Notes under the pieces: generated by a model
Database searches by the model: none
What the model saw: only the letters and a program-made list of their open reading frames with translations
What the model was told of the DNA's origin: nothing
Program-made: the position numbers and the translations under genes
DNA from: Vreelandella azerica
GTDB taxonomy: Bacteria > Pseudomonadota > Gammaproteobacteria > Pseudomonadales > Halomonadaceae
DNA: 64,000 bases
Direction of reading: 5' to 3'
Assembly (NCBI RefSeq): GCF_013112225.1
Contig: NZ_JABFHI010000001.1
Span: forward strand, 248,001-312,000
Shown here: positions 38,222 through 47,660 of the stretch, piece after piece
Numbering within the stretch: the first letter of the stretch is position 1
How the letters are laid out: each line of letters opens with the position of its first letter

Positions 38222-38285
38222 GACACACACCTTGATGGGCAGATAATTTTATCTGCGTCTGTGTGTCCGGGAAACTATAACCACT

Positions 38286-39245
38286 TCAGGCGGAAGAGGT
38301 ACCCTTTTCCTGGCCGGTGTAGGTCGCATTCAGCTGCAGGCTGTCTCCACTGCGATAGACCTCGTGCACCTGGATCTGGCCATGATGTGCCAGAGCGCGG
38401 GCAGTGTCGTCCCAGCCAAGTGAGCCACTAGGCAAAGGCGGTACCGTAGATGTGCTCGCGGAAGGCTGGCTGAGGTCAAAACGATATTGGACGCCTGCGC
38501 TGAGCGTGTCGCCGCGCTCCCAGCCAAGGCTAACGGATAATGGTTTGCTTAACGCAAGGCGCATACCTCCTTGCCAGCGGCTGCTTTGTTCGCGTGTATC
38601 GCCGGCGGGCCATTGTGTTGTATCACCGCCGCTATATTCCATAGCCAGGCTCAGGGGTTGCCAGGGGTCTGGTAGCTAACGCCGCCAAACAGGCTGGCAG
38701 AGCCCTTGAACCAGTCGCTTTCTTCGTAGGGTTGCAAATTTTCGGGCGCGCTGCGGGTATCCCAGCGCTCACTCAAGTCGTTGAAAGGAGCTTCAGCATC
38801 GCCCGCGCTGCCCAATGCTCCCCAGCCGACGCCGAGACTGACATCCCAGGCGTTCCATCGCTTGCTGGCCACCAGGTATTCGGCATTGAAAGGCGTGTTG
38901 TGGCCGATATCACGCGCCCCCAGGGCAATAGCAGGCATCCTCCTGCCAGCGCCATTTGATATCCAACTGAGGGTCGTAGTTGTGTCGCTGTTGGCCATCT
39001 CGGGGCTGACGTTGGCTATAACGAAAGCCAAGCTCCAGATGTTCAGTGGGCTGATAGAACAGCGGTATATGCACATCCGGGGATGTGTAGTGACCACCAA
39101 GCGTCAGGCTGCCTGCCGGGGCTGTTCGTGCACTGGGCATTGTCCAGATGCCGCCGCCGCCCAGGGAGCTGTAGGCCGTCTCATCGGCGTTTACCATTGC
39201 GGGTAACAGTATGACGACTAAGGCTAAGGCGTGGCGTGGCGTCAC
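38286..39245 (-). pseudogene. yjbH: YjbH-like exopolysaccharide outer-membrane protein, truncated by the IS
   Basis: It starts at a GTG (39245) overlapping the gfcC stop by four bases, with signal peptide LALVVILLPAMVNADE. It then reads YSSLGGGGIWTMPSARTAPA, HLELGFRYSQRQP and LGARDIG-like blocks, followed by NAEYLVASKRW, which are hallmarks of YjbH (DUF940) beta-barrel proteins. Only about 320 codons remain of the usual roughly 700; the frame meets TGA at the IS border. It also has frame breaks near 38938-38942 and at the G-run 38664-38667. YjbEFGH/GfcABCD systems secrete exopolysaccharide. Confidence 0.78.
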
Positions 39246-39930
39246 TGGGACTGCTCCTGGGGACATATCTGGCAATCTTCGCCGGGTAGTTGCGCTGCGA
39301 GCCATTGGGGGAGACGCTCATTGACCCAGCGGCGTTCAACGTTAACGCCCATGCTAGGGTACTGCGCTGGCCATTCGACGACTACACGGCTGCCAGGGGC
39401 GAGCAATACCGGTTCATTATTCCATTCGGCAATGCCGTGGCGCTCAGCTTGACCTTGCGGTGAGATGTGCCAGGCATGTGCTGACTCAGCAGAGCGACTT
39501 TCTGACACGCTTTCCAGGGTCAGCGATGGTCGCCAGGGCTGGCGGCTCGCGCCATGGATGCTCCAGACTTCAACCCAGGGTGGCGGCAGGCAGTAGCCCC
39601 AATGCGCCAGTTCACTGAGTGGCAGGCGTTCGCTGGCCGGTAAGTGGCGGCTACGCAGGGGGCATTCAGCTGGGCCATGATAACACTGCGCCACTGTGCC
39701 ATGGCACTGCGTGAGGCATCATTGCCGCTAACAAGGGCTACTCGCTGTAAGGTGGCCAGCTCATGCATCAGACGAATCCCTGCTTCACGGGTATCTCGCT
39801 GGTCGTAAGGGAGCAGAGCAAAAGGGATGGCTTGGGAAGGCCAGGTAGACTGGATGTAACCAAACGTATTCTGGTTGGCCAGACGTTTAGGCGCTGGCGT
39901 TTCATCCACAATGCTGACCGACGTGATCAT
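39242..39930 (-). CDS. gfcC: GfcC/YjbG-like capsule biosynthesis protein (one frameshift)
   Basis: About 229 residues when one base is restored at the G-run 39658-39662 (minus-strand C-run; restored junction MAQLNAPLRSRHLPASERL). The C-terminal half has the GfcC-like pattern: LSELAHWGYCLPPPWVEVWS, then EPVLLAPGSRVVVEWPAQYP and NERLPQWLAAQLPGED. The N-terminal half is helical (EAGIRLMHELATLQRVALVS). No signal peptide is in this frame, so the leader may be in the small upstream frame. Its stop overlaps yjbH. The family role is periplasmic assistance in exopolysaccharide export. Confidence 0.7.
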
Positions 39931-40145
39931 TTGGGAATTATGGGGCCGTGATAGCCTGAAACACAGCCAACGAGCAAGCTGATAACCGAAAAAAACAGAT
40001 AAATCAGGAATTTAAGCAGGACTTGCTTGAAGGAAATGTACAAGCCGCCATGCGATTCTGTTCTCAGGTTAAGCGGTTGTGGGGCGAAACTTGGCGTCAA
40101 AAAGTCAGCCTCCAGGCAAATTTTCAAAGCAGCGCCGTGCCGCAA
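39927..40145 (-). CDS. Short lipoprotein-like leader upstream of gfcC
   Basis: Up to 72 codons, ending FLIYLFFSVISLLVGCVSGY and then HGPIIPK and stop. The hydrophobic run followed by LVGC looks like a lipobox. The stop overlaps the gfcC ATG (ATGA). Either it is a tiny lipoprotein or, if one A is missing at the AAA before TGATC, it is the signal peptide of GfcC itself. The true start is unclear; an in-frame TTG at about 40043 would give a shorter peptide. Confidence 0.4.
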   Translation of the reverse strand: MRHGAALKICLEADFLTPSFAPQPLNLRTESHGGLYISFKQVLLKFLIYLFFSVISLLVGCVSGYHGPIIPK

Positions 40146-40314
40146 GTGTAACTATATATTACATATATAATGCTAAGACTTAAGGCTTAGATCGTTGTGT
40201 GCTGATTTGGTATCTAAAAATAACTGATTAGTAAACGTTGTCTGGCCCACAACAGCGGCACCATGGTCTATGCATTCTGGTGCGCTGTTTTTTATGGTTT
40301 GCTGAATCTTTTTC

Positions 40315-41382
40315 TCAGCAAGCAGGTGAAGCTAGCTTCCAGCGTGGTTCCACAAAAGCGCTAGCGCAAAGGGCCTGCTCGTTGCCTAATGCCCTTAATC
40401 CCAGGCGCTTGAACGTTTCGCCAGAGAGGCCGCGTTCACTGCTGACCTGGAAGGAAACGTCAACAGCCTGCCATTGGCTGTTTGCATCAGAACGCGTCGC
40501 CAGCTGATAGGTGAACGGGTAAAAGCCGGGAAAGCCCAGGCGTACATCGGTTACCTGCAGGGTTTCCTGATCACCTGATTCATGGCTGTCATAGCGCAGG
40601 AAATCACCGGTAAACCATTTCAAACGCTGAATGCGAGCATCCTGTTGAAAGTCTTCTGCCAGCTGGGTTTGTCGCGTCATTGCTTCAAGCTGCGGCGGGT
40701 TCTGATCAAACAGGCTGACAAGACTTTCATAGTGGCGATCGCCTTCCATCACACTCACGCGCCACAGCAGCGTGGTAAAGGGCGCGGGCTGTACCAGACG
40801 CGGGGCCGATTCCAGCCCCTGCGCCGCCAGTACGGGCGCCAAACGCTGTTCCACGCTTACCTTGGCGCCGAGGGCAAACACCAGGTAAAGGCTGGAAAGA
40901 CCCAGGGCCCAGCCACAGCGGTAGACCACTTTACGGTCGAACAAGGCCCAGACAAGCGCTATCAGTAACGGCAAGGTATACAAGGGGTCGATGATAAACA
41001 CGGTGGGCCAGGCGACAGGAGGCGAGGTCATTGGCCAGAACAATTGGGTACCGTAGGTGGTCAAAGCGTCCAGCACTGGATGTGTAAGCAAAATCAACAG
41101 AAAGAACAGCAGCCAATGGCGCAGCGGGATATCTCGGGCAGGGGCAAATCGCGCGCTCAGTAGGGCCAGCAGGGTGCCTAACCCGGCCAGCACAAACAGT
41201 GAATGGCTGAAACCACGGTGTTGGGTGACGTTGGCAACGGCATCGCCGTAGTCAATCACCACATCAAGGTCTGGCAGGGTACCGACGATAGCCCCGAGTA
41301 GAATGGCCTTGCGTCCCAGCCGCCTGCCCAGCACAGCACCACCGATGGCAGCCCCCAGGGCTGCTTGCGTCATTGAGTCCAC
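40315..41382 (-). CDS. YdjM-like membrane-bound metal-dependent hydrolase
   Basis: A 355-residue protein. The N-terminal DUF457/YdjM domain has MDSMTQAALGAAIGGAVLGR, then GTLPDLDV, QHRGFSHSLFVL, THPVLDALTTYGTQLF and FIIDPLYTLPLLI. The conserved Asp and His residues (PDLD, HRGFSHS, HPVLD) are likely metal ligands, and four to five helices are predicted. A soluble C-terminal region (about 190-355) follows. The substrate is unknown; relatives include the LexA-regulated YdjM. It is divergent from the DUF411 gene. Confidence 0.88.
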   Translation of the reverse strand: MDSMTQAALGAAIGGAVLGRRLGRKAILLGAIVGTLPDLDVVIDYGDAVANVTQHRGFSHSLFVLAGLGTLLALLSARFAPARDIPLRHWLLFFLLILLTHPVLDALTTYGTQLFWPMTSPPVAWPTVFIIDPLYTLPLLIALVWALFDRKVVYRCGWALGLSSLYLVFALGAKVSVEQRLAPVLAAQGLESAPRLVQPAPFTTLLWRVSVMEGDRHYESLVSLFDQNPPQLEAMTRQTQLAEDFQQDARIQRLKWFTGDFLRYDSHESGDQETLQVTDVRLGFPGFYPFTYQLATRSDANSQWQAVDVSFQVSSERGLSGETFKRLGLRALGNEQALCASAFVEPRWKLASPAC

Positions 41383-41457
41383 TGCTTTCTCCTGAGCGTA
41401 AACACCGCTAGTATGTGAAGATAATTAATATACACAATGTTCAATAAGGGTGCCTAT

Positions 41458-41952
41458 ATGTCAAATAACTGTACAGATAAGTGGCCTGCTACCCAGAAGC
41501 CTGGCATGTTGGCCGCTGGCCTGCGCTACCTGATGCCGCTGGCGCTAGCGGGCTTGACGACGTCGACCATGGCCGCTTCTACCGTCGAAGTGCATAGTGA
41601 CCCCAACTGCGGTTGCTGTGGTGCCTGGGTAGAGCACCTTGAGGCTAATGGGTTCGAGGTGGATCATCAGCGCCATAATGATGTTCGCGGCGTCAAGATC
41701 GAGCAGGGTGTTACTCCTCAGATCGCCTCCTGCCATACGGCGATTGTGGATGGCTATGTGATCGAAGGCCACGTGCCCGCTGATGATATCAAGGCGCTGC
41801 TGAAAGAACGCCCCGAGGTGGCTGGGCTGACCGTGCCGGGGATGCCTCACGGCTCACCGGGCATGGAAACCGGGCGAGAGGATGACTATGCGGTGTTGAG
41901 TTGGACACGCGACAGTCAGCCCCCGGAAATTTTCCGCGAGTATCTTCAGTAA
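41458..41952 (+). CDS. DUF411 metal-binding protein
   Basis: About 164 residues with an N-terminal membrane/signal segment (LRYLMPLALAGLTTSTMAAS). The DUF411 core begins VEVHSDPNCGCCGAWVEHLE, with NCGCC as a thiolate site, and continues ASCHTAIVDGYVIEGHVP (conserved Cys-His). It is likely a periplasmic copper-related protein. The start at 41458 is chosen because AATAAGGGTG precedes it; the ATG at 41437 lacks a ribosome site. Confidence 0.9.
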   Translation: MSNNCTDKWPATQKPGMLAAGLRYLMPLALAGLTTSTMAASTVEVHSDPNCGCCGAWVEHLEANGFEVDHQRHNDVRGVKIEQGVTPQIASCHTAIVDGYVIEGHVPADDIKALLKERPEVAGLTVPGMPHGSPGMETGREDDYAVLSWTRDSQPPEIFREYLQ

Positions 41953-41995
41953 ACCCGCGTAAAGATGAGTCTTTAGATCGTCCAAAGGAGTCCGT

Positions 41996-42436
41996 ATGCA
42001 GTTTCTACATACCATGGTGCGCATCAGTGATATTGACGCTTCCCTGCACTTCTATTGCGACCTGTTGGGCCTAAAGGAAGTACGTCGCAAGGAAAGTGAA
42101 AAAGGCCGATTTACGCTGATTTTTCTCGCCGCGCCGGACGATGAAGAACGTTCGAAAGAGTTGCAGGCGCCTGAGCTGGAACTGACCTATAATTGGGATC
42201 CGGAGGAATATAGCGGCGGGCGCAATTTCGGTCATCTGGCTTACCGGGTTGACGATATTTATGCGCTTTGCCAGAAGTTGCAGGACAATGGGGTGACCAT
42301 TAATCGGCCACCCCGAGATGGCCATATGGCCTTTGTTAAATCCCCCGATGGCATTTCGGTCGAGTTGTTGCAGAAAGGTGATGCGCAGCAGCCCCAGGAG
42401 CCATGGGCTTCAATGGAAAATACAGGGAGTTGGTAA
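41996..42436 (+). CDS. gloA: Lactoylglutathione lyase-like VOC protein (glyoxalase I)
   Basis: A 146-residue VOC-fold protein. It starts MQFLHTMVRISDIDASLHFY, with ELTYNWDPEEYSGGRNFGHL and FVKSPDGISVELLQKG. The metal ligands expected in GloA (His5, a Glu in the LELTYN strand, His in GHLAY and Glu in ISVELL) are all present, supporting the isomerisation of methylglyoxal-glutathione hemithioacetal. AAAGGAG precedes the ATG. The next gene starts directly at its stop. Confidence 0.92.
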   Translation: MQFLHTMVRISDIDASLHFYCDLLGLKEVRRKESEKGRFTLIFLAAPDDEERSKELQAPELELTYNWDPEEYSGGRNFGHLAYRVDDIYALCQKLQDNGVTINRPPRDGHMAFVKSPDGISVELLQKGDAQQPQEPWASMENTGSW

Positions 42437-42913
42437 GTGAAAAAGAGTGCCTTTAAGAACGTCTTCAAGGACGGGCGTATTGCATTGGCAGGTGCTGCCA
42501 TGTTGTTGTTAGCCGCCTGCGGCTCAACCCCAGAGGCGCCGGTTGATGCTGATAACGCTGAGGCCAGCAGCCAGCTCTCAGCTGTGGTTAATCAGCGCTG
42601 GAACTTTCTGCTTTTAGGCACGGATGAGCGCCTGGAGTTTGATGAGAGGCCTTATTTTGAAATCGGTAGTGACGGCAGCGTCAACGGCTATGATGGCTGC
42701 AACCGTTTCTTTGGCCAGGTCGAGTTGGGTGAGAATCAGCGCATTGAGTTCAAACAGATGGCATCCACCCGCATGGCCTGCCCGAATATGGGCGACGCCC
42801 AGCGAGTCACTGACATGCTGACCAATGCCTATCGTTATCTGATTGACCATGATCGCCTGGTATTCTTTGCACCCGACAGCCGGGTGTTAGGCGGCTGGCG
42901 TCAGGCTGATTGA
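42437..42913 (+). CDS. META-domain (HslJ-like) lipoprotein
   Basis: A 158-residue protein with a GTG start directly abutting the gloA stop. The lipoprotein signal is IALAGAAMLLLAACGSTP. The META domain shows YFEIGSDGSVNGYDGCNRFF and FKQMASTRMACPN, the usual core. The molecular role of the family is unclear; HslJ of E. coli is linked to heat shock and novobiocin resistance. Confidence 0.88.
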   Translation: MKKSAFKNVFKDGRIALAGAAMLLLAACGSTPEAPVDADNAEASSQLSAVVNQRWNFLLLGTDERLEFDERPYFEIGSDGSVNGYDGCNRFFGQVELGENQRIEFKQMASTRMACPNMGDAQRVTDMLTNAYRYLIDHDRLVFFAPDSRVLGGWRQAD

Positions 42914-42945
42914 TCAGCCGCTGTATGGATACACTACACTTAGCG

Positions 42946-44079
42946 TTAACCCTTAAAAGGCGGATTGAAGCGGGCGATAAAGCGCGCATCAATCCGCTTT
43001 TTCCATTCCCACACCCAGTGCCCGGCAAAGCCGATGGGCCCGTAGCTGGCAATAGCGTGGCTGTGGCCCGTGCCAATCAGCGCCAGCACCCGCTTGGGCG
43101 GCTGCCAGTCAGCCAAAGCCTGGCCATGGCAGGCGGCGCGCAGGTTGTTAGCTAGCACAGGCCCCTGGCGCACGGCATACACCCCGGCTTTGGGCAGGGG
43201 CGGGGTTAGCTCTGCACAGTCGCCGGCGGCAAAGAGTCCAGGCGCCCCGGCTACCGCCAGGGTGCGTTCAGAGGGAATAAAGCGCTTGTTATCCAGCGGC
43301 AGACTGGTGTCAGCCAGCCAGGGATGACCGACCGCGCCGGTGGCCCACAGCACGATATCTGCTGGCAGGGTCTGGCCTTGATCATCCTCAACGCCCCCTT
43401 TCACCAGTGCTGTGCCGCGCCGTTCAGTGTGAATCTGGATACCGGCTCGCTGCAAGGCGCGGCGGGTCAGCTGGCGGGGCAGCCAGCCGGCCTCGCCAAG
43501 CAGCGTGGGCGCGGCGCTGAGCAGGTGCCCCTGCCAGTTAATATCCGAGCGGTAGTGGCGCAATTGGGCCAGCACGCTCATCAAGGTTTCGCAGCTGGCC
43601 GCGCCGCCGCCAACGCTGATGATCTGCTGGGTTGAGCCGCCAGGTAGCGTCTGGATTCGATCCTGCAGCGCCTGCCAGCGTTGATGCAACGAGCTTAGCG
43701 GGCGCATGGCCAGCAGGTAGGGTAGGCCATCGCCGTGGGTTGCGGGGAGTTCCAGCGTCGAGCCGACGTTTATCGAGGCAACGTCAAAGGTGAGTATCTG
43801 GCCGTTGGCCAGGCTGACCTGGCGTGCCTGGTGATCCAGCGTGACCACCGGGGATTCGATCAGGGTGGCGCCTGCTTGTTGGCACAGTGCTGCGACATCA
43901 ATCTGGGTGTCGCGAAGTGAGCAGTCACCCGCCAGCCAGGCGGGCACGCTGCCGGAGTAGGCGGCCAGGGAGCTATCGCTGACCACGGTGATGGTCACCT
44001 CAGGGTCAGGTGTCTCTGCAAAGGCTTCCAGCACAAAGGCATGGGCATGGCCTGCGCCGATCAGTAATAGCTGGGTCAT
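42946..44079 (-). CDS. NDH-2-like FAD/NAD(P) oxidoreductase of the SelD-N-terminal type
   Basis: A 377-residue flavoprotein. The FAD Rossmann motif LLLIGAGHAHAFVLEAF has the GAGHAH variant typical of the group found as N-terminal halves of SelD fusions (TIGR03169-like; recollection of the family). It also shows SVGGGAASCETLMSVLA, ADIVLWATGAVGHPWLAD and LFAAGDCAELTP. No SelD domain is attached here. It overlaps the preceding gene by four bases and is the last gene of the eight-gene operon. The electron acceptor is unknown. Confidence 0.85.
   Translation of the reverse strand: MTQLLLIGAGHAHAFVLEAFAETPDPEVTITVVSDSSLAAYSGSVPAWLAGDCSLRDTQIDVAALCQQAGATLIESPVVTLDHQARQVSLANGQILTFDVASINVGSTLELPATHGDGLPYLLAMRPLSSLHQRWQALQDRIQTLPGGSTQQIISVGGGAASCETLMSVLAQLRHYRSDINWQGHLLSAAPTLLGEAGWLPRQLTRRALQRAGIQIHTERRGTALVKGGVEDDQGQTLPADIVLWATGAVGHPWLADTSLPLDNKRFIPSERTLAVAGAPGLFAAGDCAELTPPLPKAGVYAVRQGPVLANNLRAACHGQALADWQPPKRVLALIGTGHSHAIASYGPIGFAGHWVWEWKKRIDARFIARFNPPFKG
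42955..43002. terminator. Terminator-like hairpin at the end of the convergent META / flavoprotein genes
   Basis: AAAAGGCGGATTGA and TCAATCCGCTTTTT form a long stem with one bulge and a 20-base loop. It would serve the plus-strand META gene and overlaps the last codons of the minus-strand flavoprotein gene. Confidence 0.6.
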
Positions 44080-46251
44080 GCTTGATCTCCTTGTTCTCGC
44101 TCCTTCTGGGTATTCTGATGACCTCGCCGCCAGCGGAAGTAGCGTTCTAGTAATGCGAGAACACGTTCAGGCTTGTGGGCGTTTTTCCATACCCCGGCGC
44201 TGGCCTTGGCCGCTTCCCCGAGGGTCGGGTAGGGGTGAATCGTGCCCAGCAGCTTGTTCATACCCAGGCCGTGCTTCATGGCAATCGTAAACTCGCCCAG
44301 CCACTCACCGGCGCGTTCAGCGACAATGGTAGCGCCGAGGATCTTGTCGCGGCCGGGCACGGTCAGCACCTTGATAAAGCCCTGGGTGGCCCCTTCGGCA
44401 ATCGCGCGGTCGCTTTCGGCCATGGCGTAGCGGGTCACCTCAAAGGCGATGCCCTGAGCTTGGGCGTCTTTTTCGTTCAGCCCGACTCGGGCAATTTCCG
44501 GCTGGGTGTAGACCACCGCTGGCATAAAGCGGTAGTCCACAGCAAAGCTCTTCAGTTCGCCAAACAGGGCGTTCACGGCAGCATGCCAGGCCTGGTGGGC
44601 GGCGGCGTGGGTCAGCTGGTAGGGCCCAGCCACATCACCGCAGGCCCATATTGGGCAGGCGTGTCTGCAAACGCTCATTGAGTTCCAGGGTGCCCACCTC
44701 TGTGGTGGTGATGCCTAGCGCTTCAAGTCCCAGGCCTTCCACATTGGCCTGGCGGCCCACGCTGACCATCAGGGCATCAAAGGGCAGGCTGAGACGTTCG
44801 TCGTTGTGTTCCACTACCAGTTGATGGCCATCGTCCTCGTTGAGGATTTCGATGGCGTGGCTTGACGTCAGCACCTTGACGCCTTCCTGGCCAAGGGTGG
44901 TGGCCATGTGCTCGCCAACCTCGTCATCCTCACGCCCCAGCAGTTGGGCGGCGCCTTCCACCAGAGTGACCTGGCTGCCCAGGCGGGCAAAGCTCTGGCT
45001 CAGCTCGCAGCCAATCGCACCGCCGCCAAGTACTACCAGACGACGAGGCTGCTCTTTGAGTGACCACAGCGATTCTGAGGTGACCACTGGCGCGCCTTCA
45101 ATCCCCGGCAGGGCAGGAATGCGCGGGCGGGCGCCGGTGGCAATCACCACATGACGGGCGGTCACTGTTTTTTCGCCTATCTGGATTTCCCAGGGTGAGA
45201 GCAGGGTGGCGGTGTCTTCATACATCTCGACGCCCAGCCCGGAATAGCGCTCGACGCTGTCGTGGGGTTCGATATCGCGAATGGCCTGCTGCACATGGCC
45301 CATCACCTTGGCGAAATCGATCTCTGGCTCGCCAGCGTTGACCCCAAAGCGTGAGGCAGTGCGGACTTCATGGGCGGCATGGGCGGCCCGAATCAGCGCC
45401 TTGGAAGGCACGCAGCCGGTATTCAGGCAGTCACCGCCCATCTTGTGCTTTTCAACCAGCGCTACCCGGGCCTTGACAGCGCTGGCGATATAGCTAGTGA
45501 CCAGGCCAGCGGAGCCGCCGCCGATCACCACGATGTCATAGTCAAAAGAGGCCGGTTTGGGGTACGCCTGATAGGTCTTGCGGGTCTGCACCAGCAGCAC
45601 AATCCGTCGGGCTACCCAGGGGAATAGCGCCAGCAGTGCGAAGGAGGCCAGAAGCCCCGGTGAGACAATCCCACCCAGGCTTTCCAATTCACCCAATTGG
45701 CCACCGGCGTTCACATACACCGCTGTGCCCGGCAGCATGGCGAGCTGGCTGACCCAGTAGTAGGTGACGGTCTTGATTCGGGTCAGGCCCATCAGCAGGT
45801 TGATCATGAAAAACGGAAACAGCGGCACCAGGCGTAGGGTGAACAGATAAAAGGCGCCGTCGCGGTCAACACCGCGGTTGATGCGTTCCAACTGGCGCGG
45901 GAAGCGCTTTTCCAGCGGTTTGCGAAACAGAAAACGGGAAATGACAAAGGCCAGGGTGGCGCCGATGGTGCTGGCAAAGGAAATGATCAGAAGCCCCCAA
46001 CCCAGGCCAAACAGGGCGCCGCCCAGCAGGGTCAGCAGGGTGGCGCCAGGTAAGGACAGCGCGGTCATCACCACGTACATGGCAAAGAAAGCCCCCGCGA
46101 CCTGCCAGGGAGATTGCTCAAACAGGGCGATAAAGTCTGTACGGTAGGCTTGCAAGGTGGCCAGGTTGAAATACTGGTGGGCACCGCTGAGATAAAAAGC
46201 AGCAACTACCGCTACCAATATCAGAATAAGTAACACGCGTTGTCGGTTCAC
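44076..46251 (-). CDS. TVP38/TMEM64 membrane domain fused to a mercuric reductase-like flavoprotein (one frameshift)
   Basis: About 725 residues once two bases are restored near 44647-44652 (RLPNIWACGDVAGPY). Residues 1-225 are a TVP38/DedA-like membrane domain (SLPGATLLTLLGGALFGLGW; RLVPLFPFFMINLLMGLTRI). From about 235 it is a pyridine nucleotide-disulfide oxidoreductase: DIVVIGGGSAGLVTSYIAS, the redox disulfide GGDCLNTGCVPSKAL, LGGGAIGCELSQSFARLG and the C-terminal dimer domain with IHPYPTLGEAAK. It uses a GTG start with GGAG upstream. This fusion has been seen in other proteobacteria; the substrate is unknown. Confidence 0.88.
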
Positions 46252-46280
46252 AAAAAACTCCAGAGCGTTCGGTTAAGGTC

Positions 46281-46924
46281 TTACTCAGTGGGCAAGTGGA
46301 GGGTTTCCTTACTTTTTCGGCGTATTTTTGCCAGCGTTGCCAGTCTTCGGGGTGGTCGACATCCCAGATGATGGCGGGGTAGACGGCTTCAATTCCCAGT
46401 TGGTCAAGGCGTTGGCGGGTAACCGACAAGACATTCGGTGTGCCCCAGGGAATGTCCGTCAGCAGTTCAGGTATCGGGTGGTGGGTGCCAATCAGGCCGT
46501 AGCCGCCGTCTTCAGCGGGCAGTATGACCACCTCAGCGTGGGCCAGCTGCGCGGCGCATTGTTGGACCATGGCTGGAGTAATGCTCGGGCAGTCGCTGCC
46601 CATCACCATGGCCGGGCCGGGGTCAGCTTGCAGGCAGGCCTGGATACGTGCGCCCAGATCGCCTTGCGGCTGGGGTCTTAGCTGAATGCCAAACTGCTGC
46701 TTTAGCTGAATAAACAGTGGGTGTTCATGGTCAAGTGCCGTCCATAGGGTGATGAACTCAGCGGGCAGTGCCTGGCAGGCGTTGGCCAGGCACTGCTGCA
46801 GCAGCTGGCTATGGGCCTCGGCGGCCCCTTCGGCACCCAGTAAGGGGATCAAGCGGGTCTTGGCCTGCCCAGCAACCGGTGCCTTGGCCAGCAGGTGTAA
46901 GGTTGGGGTACTTTCAGCGGGCAT
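46281..46924 (-). CDS. DUF2064 / TIGR04282 glycosyltransferase-like (CofC-like) enzyme
   Basis: About 214 residues, assuming one missing base at the T-run 46313-46317; it then ends SKETLHLPTE and stop, ahead of the next gene. Without the repair the frame runs 134 bases into the next gene. Features are LHLLAKAPVAGQAKTRLIPL (nucleotide-binding), MVMGSDCPSITPAMV and PAEDGGYGLIGTH. The family is called 'transferase 1, rSAM/selenodomain-associated' or arsenosugar biosynthesis-associated. It overlaps the upstream transferase gene by 11 bases. Confidence 0.85.
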
Positions 46925-47660
46925 GATGGTATTCCTTGATCAGTTGGTGGGCGCTCACTCCGCGCCAGTAGCGGTAACGAAGCCGCCACATCAGATAAAT
47001 GGTGGACCAGGCGCCGCCCTTGTCCCAACGCCTGCCTGAGCTTATCACTTTGGCGCGCAGGCAGGCGGGGCGCTGTTGGCGTTTCAGCCGTTTGCTGAGT
47101 TCGATATCTTCCATCAGCGGCTGGTCAGGAAAGCCGCCCACGGCCTTGAATGTTGTGTGGCGGATAAACAGACATTGATCGCCGGTGGCAATGCCTGTCA
47201 GCCGTGAGCGCAGGTTCATCATCCGACTAACCAGGGGTAACCAGCGGCTGTGGCCTTCCAGACGAATATCAAAGCGCCCCCAGCAGTGGGTGTTCAACGC
47301 CTGGGTGATCAGTTCAACAGCCTCTGGGGGAAGCCGGGTATCGGCATGTAAAAACACCAGCGCCGCTGCGCGGGCGTGTTCGGCCCCCAGGTTCATCTGC
47401 CGAGCCCGGCCGGGGTCGCTGACCAACAGCGCATCAGCCAGCGGGGCGGCCAGTGCCACACTGTTATCACTGCTGCCACCATCGACCACAATGATCTCTG
47501 TGCCAGCTTCGCGTAGCACTTGCAGCGGCGTCAGAGCGGCCTGAATGCCCGCCGCTTCATTGAGCATGGGGATGATAATGCTGAGTGTCGGCGCCTCAGC
47601 GCACTGGTTAGCCAAGGGCAATGATCGGCCCTCCGGCAGCGGCGGCATCGGCTTCGTCAT
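46914..47660 (-). CDS. TIGR04283-type glycosyltransferase (GT-A)
   Basis: 248 residues as written. The GT2-type fold shows LSIIIPMLNEAAGIQAAL, IIVVDGGSSDNSVALA, GRARQMNLGAEHA, ALVFLHADTRLPP (a DxD-like HADT) and LMEDIELSKRLKRQ. The family is 'transferase 2, rSAM/selenodomain-associated'. The start is uncertain: the written one overlaps the ABC ATPase gene by 53 bases, and an in-frame TTG at about 47615 would remove most of the overlap. It is paired with the TIGR04282 gene, as is usual. Confidence 0.87.
   Translation of the reverse strand: MTKPMPPLPEGRSLPLANQCAEAPTLSIIIPMLNEAAGIQAALTPLQVLREAGTEIIVVDGGSSDNSVALAAPLADALLVSDPGRARQMNLGAEHARAAALVFLHADTRLPPEAVELITQALNTHCWGRFDIRLEGHSRWLPLVSRMMNLRSRLTGIATGDQCLFIRHTTFKAVGGFPDQPLMEDIELSKRLKRQQRPACLRAKVISSGRRWDKGGAWSTIYLMWRLRYRYWRGVSAHQLIKEYHHAR

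Larger units (their letters stand above)
37018..38283 (-). mobile_element. IS3-family insertion sequence, 1266 bp
   Basis: Bounded by imperfect 20-bp terminal inverted repeats: TGGCAACAGTTTTCCGGACG (37018-37037) and, as the reverse complement at the other end, TGTCCGGGAAACTATAACCA (38264-38283). It contains orfA and orfB on the minus strand with an A6G slippery site between them. The flanking bases (ATC before, CTT after) do not form a target-site duplication, so this copy has been through a rearrangement since it inserted. Confidence 0.9.

Noticed and set aside
35038..41382. Prophage or integrative element inserted at tRNA-Arg
   Set aside because: No integrase, phage structural genes or duplicated tRNA end were found; the accessory content is explained by IS activity and an exopolysaccharide locus.
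46118..46280. 65-residue C-terminal tail of the DUF2064 protein overlapping the next gene
   Set aside because: Not family-like; restoring one base at 46313-46317 ends the protein before the next gene.
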